This document shows, one piece after another, positions 1-10,192 of a stretch of 64,000 bases of DNA; the stretch's first letter is position 1; the number at the start of each line of letters is the position of its first letter. Position numbers and translations under genes: made by a program. This stretch comes from a bacterium (GTDB lineage Bacteria > Patescibacteria > JAEDAM01 > Absconditabacterales > Absconditicoccaceae). The notes under the pieces are model-generated. The model did not search any database. It was not told the origin of the DNA and worked only from the letters and a program-made list of their open reading frames with translations. The DNA lies in contig JAFRZH010000029.1 of assembly GCA_017442645.1 (NCBI GenBank), positions 18,122 through 82,121 on the forward strand. The letters run 5' to 3'.

Positions 1-2
1 AT

Positions 3-740
3 TCTGCACTTTTTTATCAATGGTTAGAGAAGATTTTATTTCTCTTTTCGTTTGATTATTACCACTGTGTTTCTCTCTATACTTTGAATACGTTGAGAAC
101 ACTTTTTGGAGTTGAAGATTCTAAACTCCGTTTAATCTATAATGGAGTTGATACGAATTTTCGGAATTCTCAAGAGATTAAAGAACTCACTTCACTCCAA
201 TGGAGAGAAAAATATGGATGGGAAGACCGTTTTTTGATGTTATATTATGGACATTCTGGGAAAAGCAAAGGGATTGATTATTTAATACAAGCGTTACCAA
301 AAATTCTTTCAACTTCTCCTGATTCTGTCTTCGTTTTCAATCTCATTCCTTGTAAAAGAGATACCGAGATAAAACAGAAAATTTTAAAAATAGCAAAAAA
401 AATCTGAGGTTCCGATCGTGTTTTTATCTTTTCTGGATGGGAGAAGGAACAATTGAGAGAACTTGTTGCCTGTGCGAATGTCGTTTTTGCTCCAAGTCTT
501 GCGGAAGGATTTGGATCCGTTCATAGTGAAGTTTGCGCTATGGAAATTCCTCTCATTACAAGAAAAGTTGCTGCAATTCCAGAAGTGGTAAGCGGAAAAG
601 TTATTTTTTTAGAAAACGATACTCCCCAAGGCTTTCTTGATGCAATCGAAAAAGTGAAAAACGGAGATTTTGAAGAAGGAGAAAAAAAATGTTTCTCTCG
701 AGAAAAAACGGTTGAAAAGATTGAAAATTTGTATGAATAA
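3..740 (+). CDS. Glycosyltransferase, GT4-like, C-terminal part (cut by window edge)
   Basis: The frame is open from the first bases, so the gene starts before the window. The visible 245 residues fit the C-terminal Rossmann half of a GT-B retaining glycosyltransferase: RLIYNGVDT, then a YYGHSGKSKGIDYLIQALP stretch (sugar-nucleotide binding domain) and FAPSLAEGFGSVHSEVCAM, which holds the E-x7-E type motif. One in-frame UGA at 405 joins two halves that the standard code would split. The likely role is transfer of a sugar to a surface glycan or lipid carrier. A second glycan locus lies at the right end of the window. Donor and acceptor cannot be read from the sequence. Confidence 0.85.
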
Positions 741-780
741 AAAAAGACCACCAACCAAATATTGATCGATGGTCCAAAAG

Positions 781-1407
781 TTAGATTCCGAAAATAAAAT
801 TCGCGTTAGCCACTTCTTCGACAATGATGGTGTAGCCGTAAGAATCCTTTCCATGATAGTTCTTGATTGCCTCTCTCAAGAAATCCCCTGGATCGATCCA
901 GGAAGTATAATGACTTCCCCCATATCCCATGTCCTTGAGCTTTTGGACATAGGCACGGGCAGGAAAGACTACGTCTTCTTCGAACGTAGCCAGCCGTTGA
1001 TAATTCCTGGGCAAGACTTTCTCAGTTTCTTCTTGGATGGAATATTGTTGCCAGCTCCGATGCCATCCATAGTTGACTGTAGAGTATCCAATCCATACTA
1101 GATACTCGTGGATTGGAAGAGCTGAGTATCTGTCCACGTAGTCTTCGTACTCGGAGGTCTCTGAACAGCCCTTGCCGATGTCCAGGTAGTGATCTACCAA
1201 CGTTGCGATATCGAACCAATACATCTGGTCTAGACTTCTATCCTCCACGATTGTATCAACTCCTACTACGGTGTCACGGATGACTTCTACCGTGTCGTGA
1301 ACGACTTCGGTGGGGTTGATGTTGACGATGATCTCGTCGTCATCGTTTTGGCACGAGGTGATAGCAGTAAGGAATGCCAATACTACTACAATAAAGAATT
1401 TTTTCAT
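781..1407 (-). CDS. Putative lipoprotein, likely horizontally acquired
   Basis: A 208-residue product starting MKKFFIVVVLAFLTAITSC. This is a lipoprotein signal peptide with the lipobox Cys at about residue 19, followed by QNDDDE. An earlier in-frame ATG at 1437 adds ten residues but fits a signal peptide less well. A short repetitive region (HDTVEVIRDTVVGVDTIV) follows, then an aromatic-rich domain I do not recognise. The base composition is odd: sampled lines are about 45-53% GC against about a third in flanking genes. Glycine is written GGA, GGG, GGT and GGC, with no UGA at all. The CxNDDD start is common in Bacteroidetes lipoproteins. Acquisition from a standard-code donor is an inference. 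Confidence 0.75.
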   Translation of the reverse strand: MKKFFIVVVLAFLTAITSCQNDDDEIIVNINPTEVVHDTVEVIRDTVVGVDTIVEDRSLDQMYWFDIATLVDHYLDIGKGCSETSEYEDYVDRYSALPIHEYLVWIGYSTVNYGWHRSWQQYSIQEETEKVLPRNYQRLATFEEDVVFPARAYVQKLKDMGYGGSHYTSWIDPGDFLREAIKNYHGKDSYGYTIIVEEVANANFIFGI

Positions 1408-1589
1408 GATTTTTTTATTTAACCTTCTCTCAAGCACTTGCTATCGTTCATCGGTAAAAATATCATATATATATCTCAAAGTCAAGAGAATTTTATATTT
1501 TTTATATAGTATAAGAATTGGAAAAATATTATATTGTTGAAAAAATAAAAAAATCCTCCAAAGGAAGAGGACAAAAAAATGAATACTAA

Positions 1590-2261
1590 TTATTCTCTTT
1601 TTATTCCAATAACAAATTCTCCTTTAAGTTGGATTGTACCATTTTTAAAAAGTTCGGTAATCTCCTCTAAATTCCCTGTAAGATATTGTTCAAAAAGTTT
1701 ACTAATTTCTCTGGAGATACTAATTTTACCTTGGAATCAATATTCTCTTAATTCTTTAAGAAGTTTCTCAATTCTATGGACAGATTCATAAAAGAATATC
1801 GCATGATTTTCTTGAATGATTTTTTTGAGAAGGGTTTGTCTCCCCTTTTTTTGGGGTAAGAATCACAAAAAAGTGAAAATCGTCGTATCAAACCCTGCAC
1901 TTACAATTGCTGGTATCAGAGCATTTGCTCCGGGGAGGATAGTAAAAGGAAGTTTTTCTCTTTGACAAAGTTCAATAAGAGATTTTCCTGGATCGGATAA
2001 TCAAGGGGTTCACGCCTCAGAAATCATTAAAACATCATCATTTGCAATCAGACTTTTATAACTTTTTAATTTTCCTTCATCAATAAAACTGGTAAGAACA
2101 TAGAACTCCTTTCATTTTAAATCAATATCATACATTGAAAGAAGTTTTTTCGTAGTTCTTGTGTCTTCACAAAGGAAAAAAGAAGTCTCCTTCAAAAGAC
2201 GCAAAGCTCTCAAGGTAATATCTTCCTTATTTCCAATAGGAGTTGGAACAAAATAAAGCAT
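1590..2261 (-). CDS. rsmI: 16S rRNA (cytidine1402-2'-O)-methyltransferase RsmI
   Basis: With UGA as Gly the frame runs 223 residues from [20 protein letters not shown] to [11 protein letters not shown]. RsmI hallmarks are visible in order: VPTPIGN at the N terminus, [24 protein letters not shown] (two of its glycines are UGA), [31 protein letters not shown] and [16 protein letters not shown]. The family methylates the ribose of C1402 in the decoding centre of 16S rRNA using SAM. The gene lies 52 bp downstream of tgt on the same strand, so the two may be co-transcribed. The standard code yields no usable ORF here. Confidence 0.95.
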
Positions 2262-2313
2262 AATCTCTTATCAAAAGAAATAAAAATCTGACTTTTCTTC
2301 TTTTTGGGACTTA

Positions 2314-3477
<1,164 letters not shown>

Positions 3478-3539
3478 TCAGTATAGAGAAATGATTTTTT
3501 AAAACAATAAAAAAGAAAAAAATCTGACTCCCCCCTCCC

Positions 3540-3764
3540 TTATACTTCCAAAAACATGCTTACAATCGCAATAAGGAAAATAAATCCACTACTAATCATC
3601 GTTCGTTTTCCAATATTTTGTAATTCTTTTAAGGAAAGTTTCTGAATATTATGGACTTTTCGAAGAAGGATTTCAGATCTATGCCCTGTATAAAGATAAA
3701 GTCCTGCTAAAAATACTCACAAAGCAAAAACACCCATCAAAATCGTAAGTCCATTAATTTCCAT
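3540..3764 (-). CDS. Small membrane protein, two predicted TM helices
   Basis: A 74-residue protein (MEINGLTILMGVFALGVFLA...) with hydrophobic segments at about residues 5-22 and 53-72, joined by a basic loop HRSEILLRKVHNIQK. One Gly is UGA (ALGVFLAG), which is why a standard ORF caller misses it. I do not recognise a family. It lies between tgt and the SPFH gene on the same strand, and a terminator-like region separates it from the latter gene's end. Confidence 0.7.
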
Positions 3765-3855
3765 CTTTGAACCATAAAGAAAATAAAACCTCTTTCTCAG
3801 TATAGAATTCTCTTAAATGATGTCAAGAAGGAGAAATTACGGAAAATGAACGAAT

Positions 3856-3920
3856 AAAAAAGGACGAGGCAAAGCTCCGTCCCAATAGAATCTTCAAAGA
3901 AGAATCAGATTTTTTTAATC
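3856..3920. repeat. REP-like hairpin repeat with poly-T end
   Basis: The sequence aaggacgaggcaaagctcc followed by gtccc can fold (ggacg with cgtcc). It belongs to a family seen again at about 42613 and 42798 (aggacgagg...gtccc). It is followed by gaatcagattttttt at 3903, one copy of the dispersed TCAGAYTTTT motif ending in a T-run. It sits just past the stop of the SPFH gene, so it may also act as that gene's terminator. Confidence 0.55.
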
Positions 3921-3934
3921 TCTTTTTATCTTTT

Positions 3935-4879
3935 TTACGAATTCACTTGTCCTTTTTTCTCCAAAACTCCATTCAATGCAGTTCCTAACGTTGCAATTCA
4001 TTGAAGATCAGCAGGAACTACGATTTTTGTAGATCTTCCCTCAGAAAGTGATTTCAAAGCTTCAAATCCTTTCAATCTCAAAACAGATTCATCAGCTTGA
4101 GATTCTTTGAGCATTTTAAGTCCTTCAGCTTCTGCAGCACGAAGCATTCTAATTCCATCAGCTTCAGCTTGTTTAATTTTGATCATAGCCTCAGCTTCTC
4201 CAGCAGCAATACGGATTTTTGACTCTTTATCTGCTTCTGCTCTCAAAATTGCACTTTCTTTTTCTCCTTCAGCAATGAGAATACTTGATTTCTTTTCTCC
4301 TTCTGCTTGAAGAATCTTCTCACGTCTTTCACGCTCTGCCCTCATTTGTTTTTCCATAGCCTCTTGAATATCCCTTGGAGGAATAATATTTTTCACTTCC
4401 ACACGGTTAATCTTGATCCCCCAAGGATTTGTGGCTTCATCAAGGATTGCACGCATATTCGTATTGATAATATCTCTCGATGTCAAAGTCCCATCAAGTT
4501 CCAATTCTCCAATAAGATTTCTCAACGTTGTTGCAGTTAGATTTTCAATCGCATTAATCGGTCTTTCTACTCCATACGTATAAAGTTTAGGATCCGTAAT
4601 TTGAAAATACACCACCGTATCAATCTGAATGGTTACATTATCTTTGGTAATCACAGGTTGAGGAGGAAAATCTTTCACAATTTCTTTCAAGGTAACGTTA
4701 TTAGAAACCTGGTCGATAAAAGGGATTTTAAAATGAATTCCATTATTCCAAGTTTTTAAATACGATCCCAATCTCTCGATCACATACGCTTTAGCTTGAG
4801 GAACAATTCTTATCGTAGAAATAAGAAGAATCACAAAAACTCCAACCACATACATCCATACTTCCATTTTGATAATCAT
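3935..4879 (-). CDS. SPFH/band-7 (stomatin-like) membrane protein
   Basis: A 314-residue protein with one N-terminal TM segment (about residues 5-25) followed by a band-7 domain: VIERLGSYLKTWNNGIHFKIPFIDQV, FPPQPVITKDNVTIQIDTVVYF and LRNLIGELELDGTLTSRD (each shown in part). A long Ala/Glu coiled coil follows, with repeats of QAEGEKKSSILIAEGEK type. The architecture matches QmcA/YbbK proteins, which form oligomeric membrane platforms. The true C terminus extends past a UGA to ...GVLEKKGQVNS. The start could also be the Met five codons later. No NfeD partner gene is adjacent. Confidence 0.88.
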
Positions 4880-5051
4880 AAAAAATAAAGATACTTCTAT
4901 ATTATGTTTTGGAAGATAAAGTCAAGAAGAAAAGAGGGGGTAATTTTTATTTTAAAAAAGAAAAAAGTCTGAATTTTCTGTAAAGAGATGTATCATTCCC
5001 ATATTTTCTTAAAAATTATCTAACTTTTCAAGAAAAATACAAAAGAAAGAA

Positions 5052-5079
5052 TTGACAAAAAAACAGACATAATTATAGG
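5052..5079 (+). promoter_or_regulatory. Candidate sigma70-type promoter
   Basis: TTGACA at 5052-5057 and TATAGG at 5074-5079 with a 16-bp spacer, 33 bp upstream of the ATG at 5113. The -35 box is perfect and the -10 box is moderate. Confidence 0.5.
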
Positions 5080-5112
5080 TAAATATTTTATCATTTTCTT
5101 ATTTTATAAATA

Positions 5113-5373
5113 ATGGAGACCCAAATACCATCAAATAATACCGAAAAGATAACTACTCTCAGAGAAAAAATAAATACCAAACAACAAATAATTAAGGGAA
5201 AAGAAGCGGCCTTACTCCTAAAAAAAGAAGAGTTAATAAACCAAAGACAAAAATTCAAAACCTTGGAGATTATAGAAACAATAGACTCTTCCAGACTTCA
5301 ACAGCTTTTTCAGGATGGATTTCTTTTTGATCAAGAAAATCAAGATAAATATTTTCCCTACCTCCTAGATTAA
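5113..5373 (+). CDS. Hypothetical protein, coiled-coil, ends at an in-frame TAA
   Basis: An 86-residue, Lys/Glu/Gln-rich product (METQIPSNNTEKITTLREK...) predicted to be largely helical or coiled coil. No family recognised. A candidate promoter lies just upstream. The frame stops at TAA 5371-5373, but the same frame stays open and looks coding for 38 more codons (next entry). The gene may therefore be a nonsense-truncated version of a roughly 125-residue protein. Confidence 0.55.
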   Translation: METQIPSNNTEKITTLREKINTKQQIIKGKEAALLLKKEELINQRQKFKTLEIIETIDSSRLQQLFQDGFLFDQENQDKYFPYLLD

Positions 5374-5490
5374 AAAGCATCCAAGACCACAAGGGGGCGG
5401 GGAATACTTAGATTAAACGACCTCTCTCTTTCTGAATTAAAGGACTACTTATGACTGAATCAAGAATGCACAATCAATATTGAAAACTAA
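5374..5490 (+). pseudogene. In-frame downstream remainder after the TAA of the previous gene
   Basis: In the same frame as 5113-5373, immediately after its TAA, comes a stretch that reads GILRLNDLSLSELKDYLGLN and ends at a second TAA (5488-5490). It includes a UGA read as Gly (YLGLN). There is no start codon of its own. The sequence looks coding and could be the detached C terminus of the upstream gene. A single substitution (for example CAA or AAA to TAA) would explain the split. A consensus sequence error cannot be excluded. Confidence 0.4.
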
Positions 5491-5533
5491 AAATAACCTT
5501 ACTCCTATACCATATTTGATGGATTCAATCCGA

Positions 5534-5857
5534 TTACTTAAAATATAAATCATCAATTTTCAGAGAATACCCCAAACTTTCTAATTTTGCATTAATTACC
5601 TCCAAAAGGTTTCTTTTATCTTTAAAAATTTGAATCCTCAATGCTAAATCTTGAGTTTTAATAAAAAATTTATCATTTTTAAAATAACCTTCCAAGACTT
5701 CTCTTTCTCTTAGCAAATTTTCATCTTTTTCAATATGATAAAATGCATTCAATTCATTCAAAATAATACTTCCAATCATATTTTTCCCACGAAATTGCTG
5801 GGAAAGTCTTTTTCTCATAATATCGGAAAAACTTTTCATTTCTGTTCAAAATTCCAT
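5534..5857 (-). CDS. Small protein, possibly DUF721/DciA-like
   Basis: A 107-residue protein; reading a UGA as Gly extends the N terminus to MEFGTEMKSFSDIM, starting 17 bp after the stop of mtaB, so the two are probably co-transcribed. The C-terminal half (FFIKTQDLALRIQIFKDKRN then LLEVINAKLESLGY) has the strand-strand-helix-strand pattern of DUF721/DciA proteins, which load the replicative helicase in many bacteria. The similarity is by eye and weak; unknown function is equally acceptable. Confidence 0.5.
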
Positions 5858-5874
5858 GTTTTTCTTTTCAAAAC

Positions 5875-7089
5875 TTAAAAATGATAAGCAATAATTTCTC
5901 CTTTCTGATAATCTCATTGAGAACAAGGGATCTCTATCTGAATATAATTTTCCGTCCAACCCTTCCAACAACCATCCTCATATTCTTCAAGCAAAACCAC
6001 ATGTTCCACTCCTCTATTTTTCTCGATAAACTTTGTTCTAATCTCCTCCCCTTTTTCGATCAGAATTCTATTTCTTTCTTTTTTAAGAGATTCAGAAATC
6101 TGATTTTCAAAATAAGTTGCAGGAATTTTTTCTCAGAGTCGATGTGCCGAAAACGGGAAAGCATGAAGTTTTGTAATTTCAAAATTTTCCACTCCCCTCA
6201 AAGTTTCCTCAAAATCTTCCTCCGTCTCTCATGGAAATCAAGTAATCAAATCTGCACCAATGGAAATAAGCTCCGCATGAGGTCTTTTCAGACTTCTAAT
6301 CTTTTTTAAAATTTCTGCGAGATGTGCTGCTGAATAATTTCTCCTCATCTGCTGAAGTACGGTATCTGAAAAGCTTTGAATCGAAAAATGAAAATGTGGT
6401 AAAATTCTTTCATCGGTCGCAAGTTCAAAAAATTGCTCATCAAGATATTCTGGTCCAATACTCGAAATTCTGATTCTTGGAATTGAAGTTTTTTGTAAAA
6501 CTTCATGTAAGAGAAAAGAAAATTTGGATTCGTGAGGATTTCTCGTATTTTCACATCCCCAAGCCGCTAAATTAATCCCCGTAAGCACAATTTCCTTTCC
6601 TCCCTGTAATTCAATTTGCTGAATTTCCTCGATAATTTCTTGCAAATCTCTGCTTCTATGTTTCCCCCTTTTGAGAACGGTCGCACAAAAACTGCAATAA
6701 TTATCACATCCATTTTGGATCACCACAAAATGCTTCGTATAAATATTTTTTTCAAAAGAAGAAAAAATCTGAGATTCTTTTTTGGGAGATTCTGGTAACA
6801 AACGGATTTTATCCTTAAACTCCGACAATTCAGGATAAAGCTGATAAAATTCTTGTTCATCGACCAATTTTCCCTGTTTTAAACTTCCACATCCTGTTAA
6901 ATGAATTTCATATCCCTGATGAAGAGCATCTTTTATTTCTTTGATTCGTTTATGTTTCGCTCTATCCGTCACTACACAACTCGCAATCAACAAAATGTTA
7001 TCAAGGTTAACGCCTTGACTTTCATAATAATTCAACCATTGATTGAGATAAAATTTATTGACTTTACAACCGAAGATCTTGTAAGGCAT
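5875..7089 (-). CDS. mtaB: MiaB-like tRNA methylthiotransferase, probably MtaB
   Basis: A 404-residue radical-SAM enzyme. N-terminal UPF0004 domain: MPYKIFGCKVNKFYLNQW, ASCVVT and HLTGCGSLKQG supply three cluster cysteines. The radical SAM core has NGCDNYCSFCA (C-x3-C-x2-C), then KEIVLTGINLAAWG, PRIRISSIGPEYL and FHFSIQSFSDTVLQQMRRNY. UGA glycines lie in ADLITGFPGETEEDFEETL. A short TRAM-like C terminus follows (WKGWTENYIQIEIP). MtaB converts t6A37 to ms2t6A37 in tRNA. The GCKVN/NQ start and t6A-type spacing favour MtaB over MiaB, but subfamily assignment needs a tree. Confidence 0.85.
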
Positions 7090-7233
7090 GAATGTTCAAT
7101 AGGGAAGGATAAAAACAATGTTACTTTACGATTTCGAAGAAAAAAATCAAATCGATTCATAAAATACAGACTTCTGTTGATTCTTTCTATAAAATCCTTA
7201 TGGTAAAACTGTTTTTTATTTACAGTCTTAATC

Positions 7234-7686
7234 ATGCGTAACGTTGTTATTTTGGAAAATATTCGTTCTGCATATAACGTAGGGAATGTTGTTCGTACCG
7301 CAGACTCTTTAGGACGAGATGTTCGAATTGTAGGATATACTCCCTCGCCTCTTACTCACCCGAAAGTACTAAAAACCTCTTTATGAGCAGAACAAAACGT
7401 TTGAATACAACAATTTAATTTTTCTGGAGACGCTATCAAAAAAGCAAAAGAAACCTGAATGCAAGTCATTGCAGCAGAATTAACAAATGATGCAATTAAT
7501 CTTTGAAATTTCGTTGCTGAAAAAGAAAATTTGGCAGTCATTTTTGGGAATGAAGTAGATGGTGTCTTAGATACAACCTTAAAACTTGTAGATAATATTG
7601 TTCAAATTCCTATGCAATGAATAAAAGAATCAATGAATGTAGGTCAAAGTACCGCTATTTTTATGCGAGAACTAAGAAAAAAATAA
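7234..7686 (+). CDS. SpoU/TrmH-family RNA 2'-O-methyltransferase
   Basis: A 150-residue SPOUT methylase, the size of minimal TrmL-like members without an extra N-terminal RNA-binding domain. Motif 1 is ENIRSAYNVGNVVRTAD, motif 2 is VIFGNEVDGV, and motif 3 is IPMQGIKESMNVGQSTAIF. The invariant Gly of motif 3 is the UGA at 7618-7620, good single-gene evidence for the recoding. The substrate (tRNA position 34 or an rRNA site) cannot be decided from sequence alone. The gene is divergent from mtaB. Confidence 0.9.
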
Positions 7687-7846
7687 CATTTTATGCCTCA
7701 TATTTTATGTATCATAATTATATAAAGTCAAGAAATAACAAACAAAACAATGAAAAAAGAAAATAAACAAAATAAAAAGGTTTGCTTTTTAATATTCTTT
7801 CATTATCATTTCAATTGAAGTAATTTTTATTTTTTATCTAAAGAAA

Positions 7847-8206
7847 ATGACAGAATCACAACTTTTAACTATTGATGAACCTAAGGCAAGATTTGTTGAT
7901 GTTTCCGAAATCATGCAAGAAGAGATTAAAAAACTTGTTCAACATTTAATTAATGGGAAATGTCAATCTATCTTTAAAAAAGTATACAGTAAAAATCCAG
8001 AAGCAAATATTACTATTGAGTATACGATCCTCAAAAATAAGCAAGGGAAATATGAAGCAGATTTTTCTTTCAATGCTGATGGTGAAGAATTTGTAGTTTC
8101 AAGTCATCAAGGATTTAAAATAGCAACAGATCTTGTAAGTCATGCTTTTGATAAATGGAAGAGAAAAATTTTAGGAATTTTCGGACGAAAAAGACTTTTT
8201 AAATAA
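7847..8206 (+). CDS. Ribosome hibernation promoting factor-like (S30AE) protein
   Basis: A 119-residue protein. The central part (TIEYTILKNKQGKYEADFSF then NADGEEFVVSSHQG and IATDLVSHAFDKWKRKI) follows the beta-strand/helix order of S30AE proteins, in which a glycine-containing hairpin precedes a helix with LDKLxRQL-like charges. The C terminus is short and basic (FGRKRLFK). HPF/RaiA proteins bind the 30S decoding region and silence ribosomes in starvation. The match is structural and by eye. It lies 15 bp upstream of greA, so they may form an operon. Confidence 0.55.
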   Translation: MTESQLLTIDEPKARFVDVSEIMQEEIKKLVQHLINGKCQSIFKKVYSKNPEANITIEYTILKNKQGKYEADFSFNADGEEFVVSSHQGFKIATDLVSHAFDKWKRKILGIFGRKRLFK

Positions 8207-8221
8207 TAATTTAATAAACGG

Positions 8222-8716
8222 ATGCCAGAAGAAGTTGCAAAAAAGAAAAAACAACTTACCAAAGAATGATACGATAAGTTGATTGCAGAAAGAAAAGAAA
8301 TTAATGAAAAAAAACTTCCTGCAATTTTAAAAACCATTGCAGAAGCTAAAGCAATGGGAGATCTTTCTGAGAACTTTGAATATAAATCTGCACTTGAGGA
8401 AAAAGATTTAGTTAATTCTAGACTTAAGGAAATTAATGAACTTTTGGATAATGTAGAAATTATTGATAGTATTGATGAAAAAGATAGCAATAAAAAGAAA
8501 GTAGGGTTCTGATCAAAAGTAACCATTCAAATGGATAATTCTGATCCCAAAACTGTTATTATTGTTGGAACATGAGAAGTAGATATTAAAGATGATATTA
8601 TCTATATTTCTTTTGAATCTCCTCTAGGGAAAGCTCTTAATGGAAGAAAAAAAGGGGATGTTTTCAGATTAAAGACTGAAGCAAATAGTGAAGTTAAGAT
8701 TTTGGAGATTGAGTAA
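8222..8716 (+). CDS. greA: Transcription elongation factor GreA
   Basis: A 164-residue protein, the usual GreA size. The N-terminal antiparallel coiled coil is clear: LTKEGYDKLIAERKEINE and IAEAKAMGDLSENFEYKSA (GDLSEN is the acidic tip that reaches the RNA polymerase active site). The C-terminal FKBP-like domain carries KKVGFGSKVTIQ and a closing SPLGKALNGRKKGD. Glycines at KEGYDK, GFGSK and GTGEV are UGA. The factor rescues backtracked polymerase by stimulating RNA cleavage. Confidence 0.96.
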
Positions 8717-8816
8717 AAATTATTACTATCAAAGAAAAAACGTGAGAGGGACTTTTGTTTCTCTTTTTTTGTCAATTTTTTTATCAGAAAAAAAGATAAA
8801 AAAGCGTTTCTTATTT

Positions 8817-8845
8817 TTGACAATTATCGAAAAAAAGATTAAAAT
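8817..8845 (+). promoter_or_regulatory. Candidate sigma70-type promoter
   Basis: TTGACA at 8817-8822, a 17-bp spacer, TAAAAT at 8840-8845. The ATG of the small gene at 8874 is 28 bp downstream. Both boxes are close to consensus. Confidence 0.55.
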
Positions 8846-8873
8846 AAGCTATAGTTTATTTTATAAGAATCAA

Positions 8874-9131
8874 ATGAACGAATACGAATTAACAAAGAAA
8901 ATCATCGAATGATTACAAGGATATTGGGATTTAGCAGAATGAATGCTTGCTCTTCTAGAAGCATGATTTATGGATGAAGAAACTAGTCAAAATATCCGTT
9001 TTCTTTTACAAAAAGAGATTAAGAAGATTCCTGACGAAGAAAAAAAATGAGAATTACAAGAACAGTATCAAGAACTTGAGAATTTAACAAACCACAAAGA
9101 AGATAAACAAGAAATAAAGGAATGAAATTAG
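8874..9131 (+). CDS. Small acidic protein, unknown
   Basis: An 85-residue product starting MNEYELTKKIIEGLQGYWDL. It is helical and charged, with alternating hydrophobic positions (LALLEAGFMDEETSQNIRFL). Five of its glycines are UGA, so it is invisible in the standard code. A good promoter lies 28 bp upstream. No family recognised. It is the last gene before the block of uvrA 3'-end remnants. Confidence 0.65.
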
Positions 9132-9213
9132 TTCATTCCACATTTTTTGAATCGTACTCTATTTTAAAACAAAAAAATAAAAAAAATCTGACTCTCTAAC
9201 TTTTAAATTCTCC

Positions 9214-9282
9214 CTATTTTTCTTCAAACCACTCCCCATTCTCCAACCTCAAGACATGATCAGCATATTTCAAAATACTCTT
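9214..9282 (-). pseudogene. Truncated copy of the uvrA 3' end (copy R3)
   Basis: Read on the minus strand this encodes [19 protein letters not shown] then EEK and a TAG stop. That is 22 residues matching the C terminus of UvrA at 14613 ([22 protein letters not shown]) with only two changes, and the same stop codon. There is no start and nothing else of uvrA. It is the outermost of three such remnants (also 10049-10126 and 12760-12843), which separate cassettes of secreted-protein genes. Confidence 0.85.
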
Positions 9283-9318
9283 GTAGGAAAGAGAACAACA
9301 ATACAATATCCTTGATTT

Positions 9319-9879
9319 TTATAAAATAAGAACATTATCCTTACATTTCGATAGGGGTAATTTGTCTAAGACATCAAATTGGGTAGTTCATCGAGCATAA
9401 GAATCGACAATATTTTCATTACCTTCAAATTGACCGTAATTATTATAATCAAAACATTTGCTAACAACTCGCCTCCCATTTTTTGTTAATTCTAAGACTG
9501 TTTCAATTCATTCTCATGATCAACCTCCATTAGTATCTATAATGGTAACAAAAAGGCTTCCATTTTGAATGGTTACAGAGATAAATTTATTACCATTACT
9601 CTCTTTATTATCCAGAGTTGGGAAAAATTTATTCTTATCAAGAATCGTGATACCGTTAAATATTTGTTTTTTTCTTTTATCATATATTTTTAATTCATTG
9701 TTATGGAGTAAAAAAATATAATCGGTTCAAACAAGTTCAAACTTACGAGATTGGTCTATTTGTACCACTTGAATATTATGATTCTCTGCAATGGTTTCAA
9801 AAAGAGATTGTCAATCCGTAAAATTTGAAGCATTCTGAGAAAAAATGATAAACAACAAAGAAAGAATATGGATTACCAT
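9319..9879 (-). CDS. Secreted protein of unknown function
   Basis: A 186-residue product with an N-terminal signal-like segment (MVIHILSLLFIIFSQNAS). The mature part is beta-rich: repeated short strands such as VVQIDQSRKFELVGTDYIFL and FISVTIQNGSLFVTIIDTNG. A GGGSGEG run is encoded GGT-UGA-TCA-UGA-GAA-UGA after a GGA. No family recognised; a beta-propeller or beta-sandwich fold is a guess. It is the only gene of the cassette bounded by uvrA remnants R3 and R2. Confidence 0.65.
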
Positions 9880-10015
9880 TAATACTTATGATTATCTAAA
9901 AATGGGAGAGAAATTTCTCAGACGAAGTAGTCATATTGCTTTAAAATTTTCTTACATTTAGAATACATATCTTCTTTTCATAATCAACAGTTAAATCTAA
10001 ACCAATTTAAGCTAA

Positions 10016-10126
10016 AAAAAAGACACGAATCAACGCATCCTTTTATGTCTACTTCTCCTCAAATAACTCCCCCTCTTCCAATCTCGAAACATGATCGACA
10101 TATTTGAGAATACTTTTATCATATCC
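10016..10126 (-). pseudogene. Truncated copy of the uvrA 3' end plus downstream flank (copy R2)
   Basis: Minus-strand 10049-10126 reads GYDKSILKYVDHVSRLEEGE then LFEEK and TAG. The homology continues beyond the stop: gacacgaatcaacgcatcc at 10022-10040 is identical to the bases downstream of the real uvrA stop (14586-14604). The duplicated unit is therefore a stretch of DNA, not just a protein motif. Differences from uvrA are mostly synonymous, suggesting an allele from a related strain. Confidence 0.9.
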
Positions 10127-10192
10127 AGTTAAAAAGAAAAAAAATCTGACTTTCCATTACAAACAAATAAAAAACGAGGAGCAGAATCCCCT

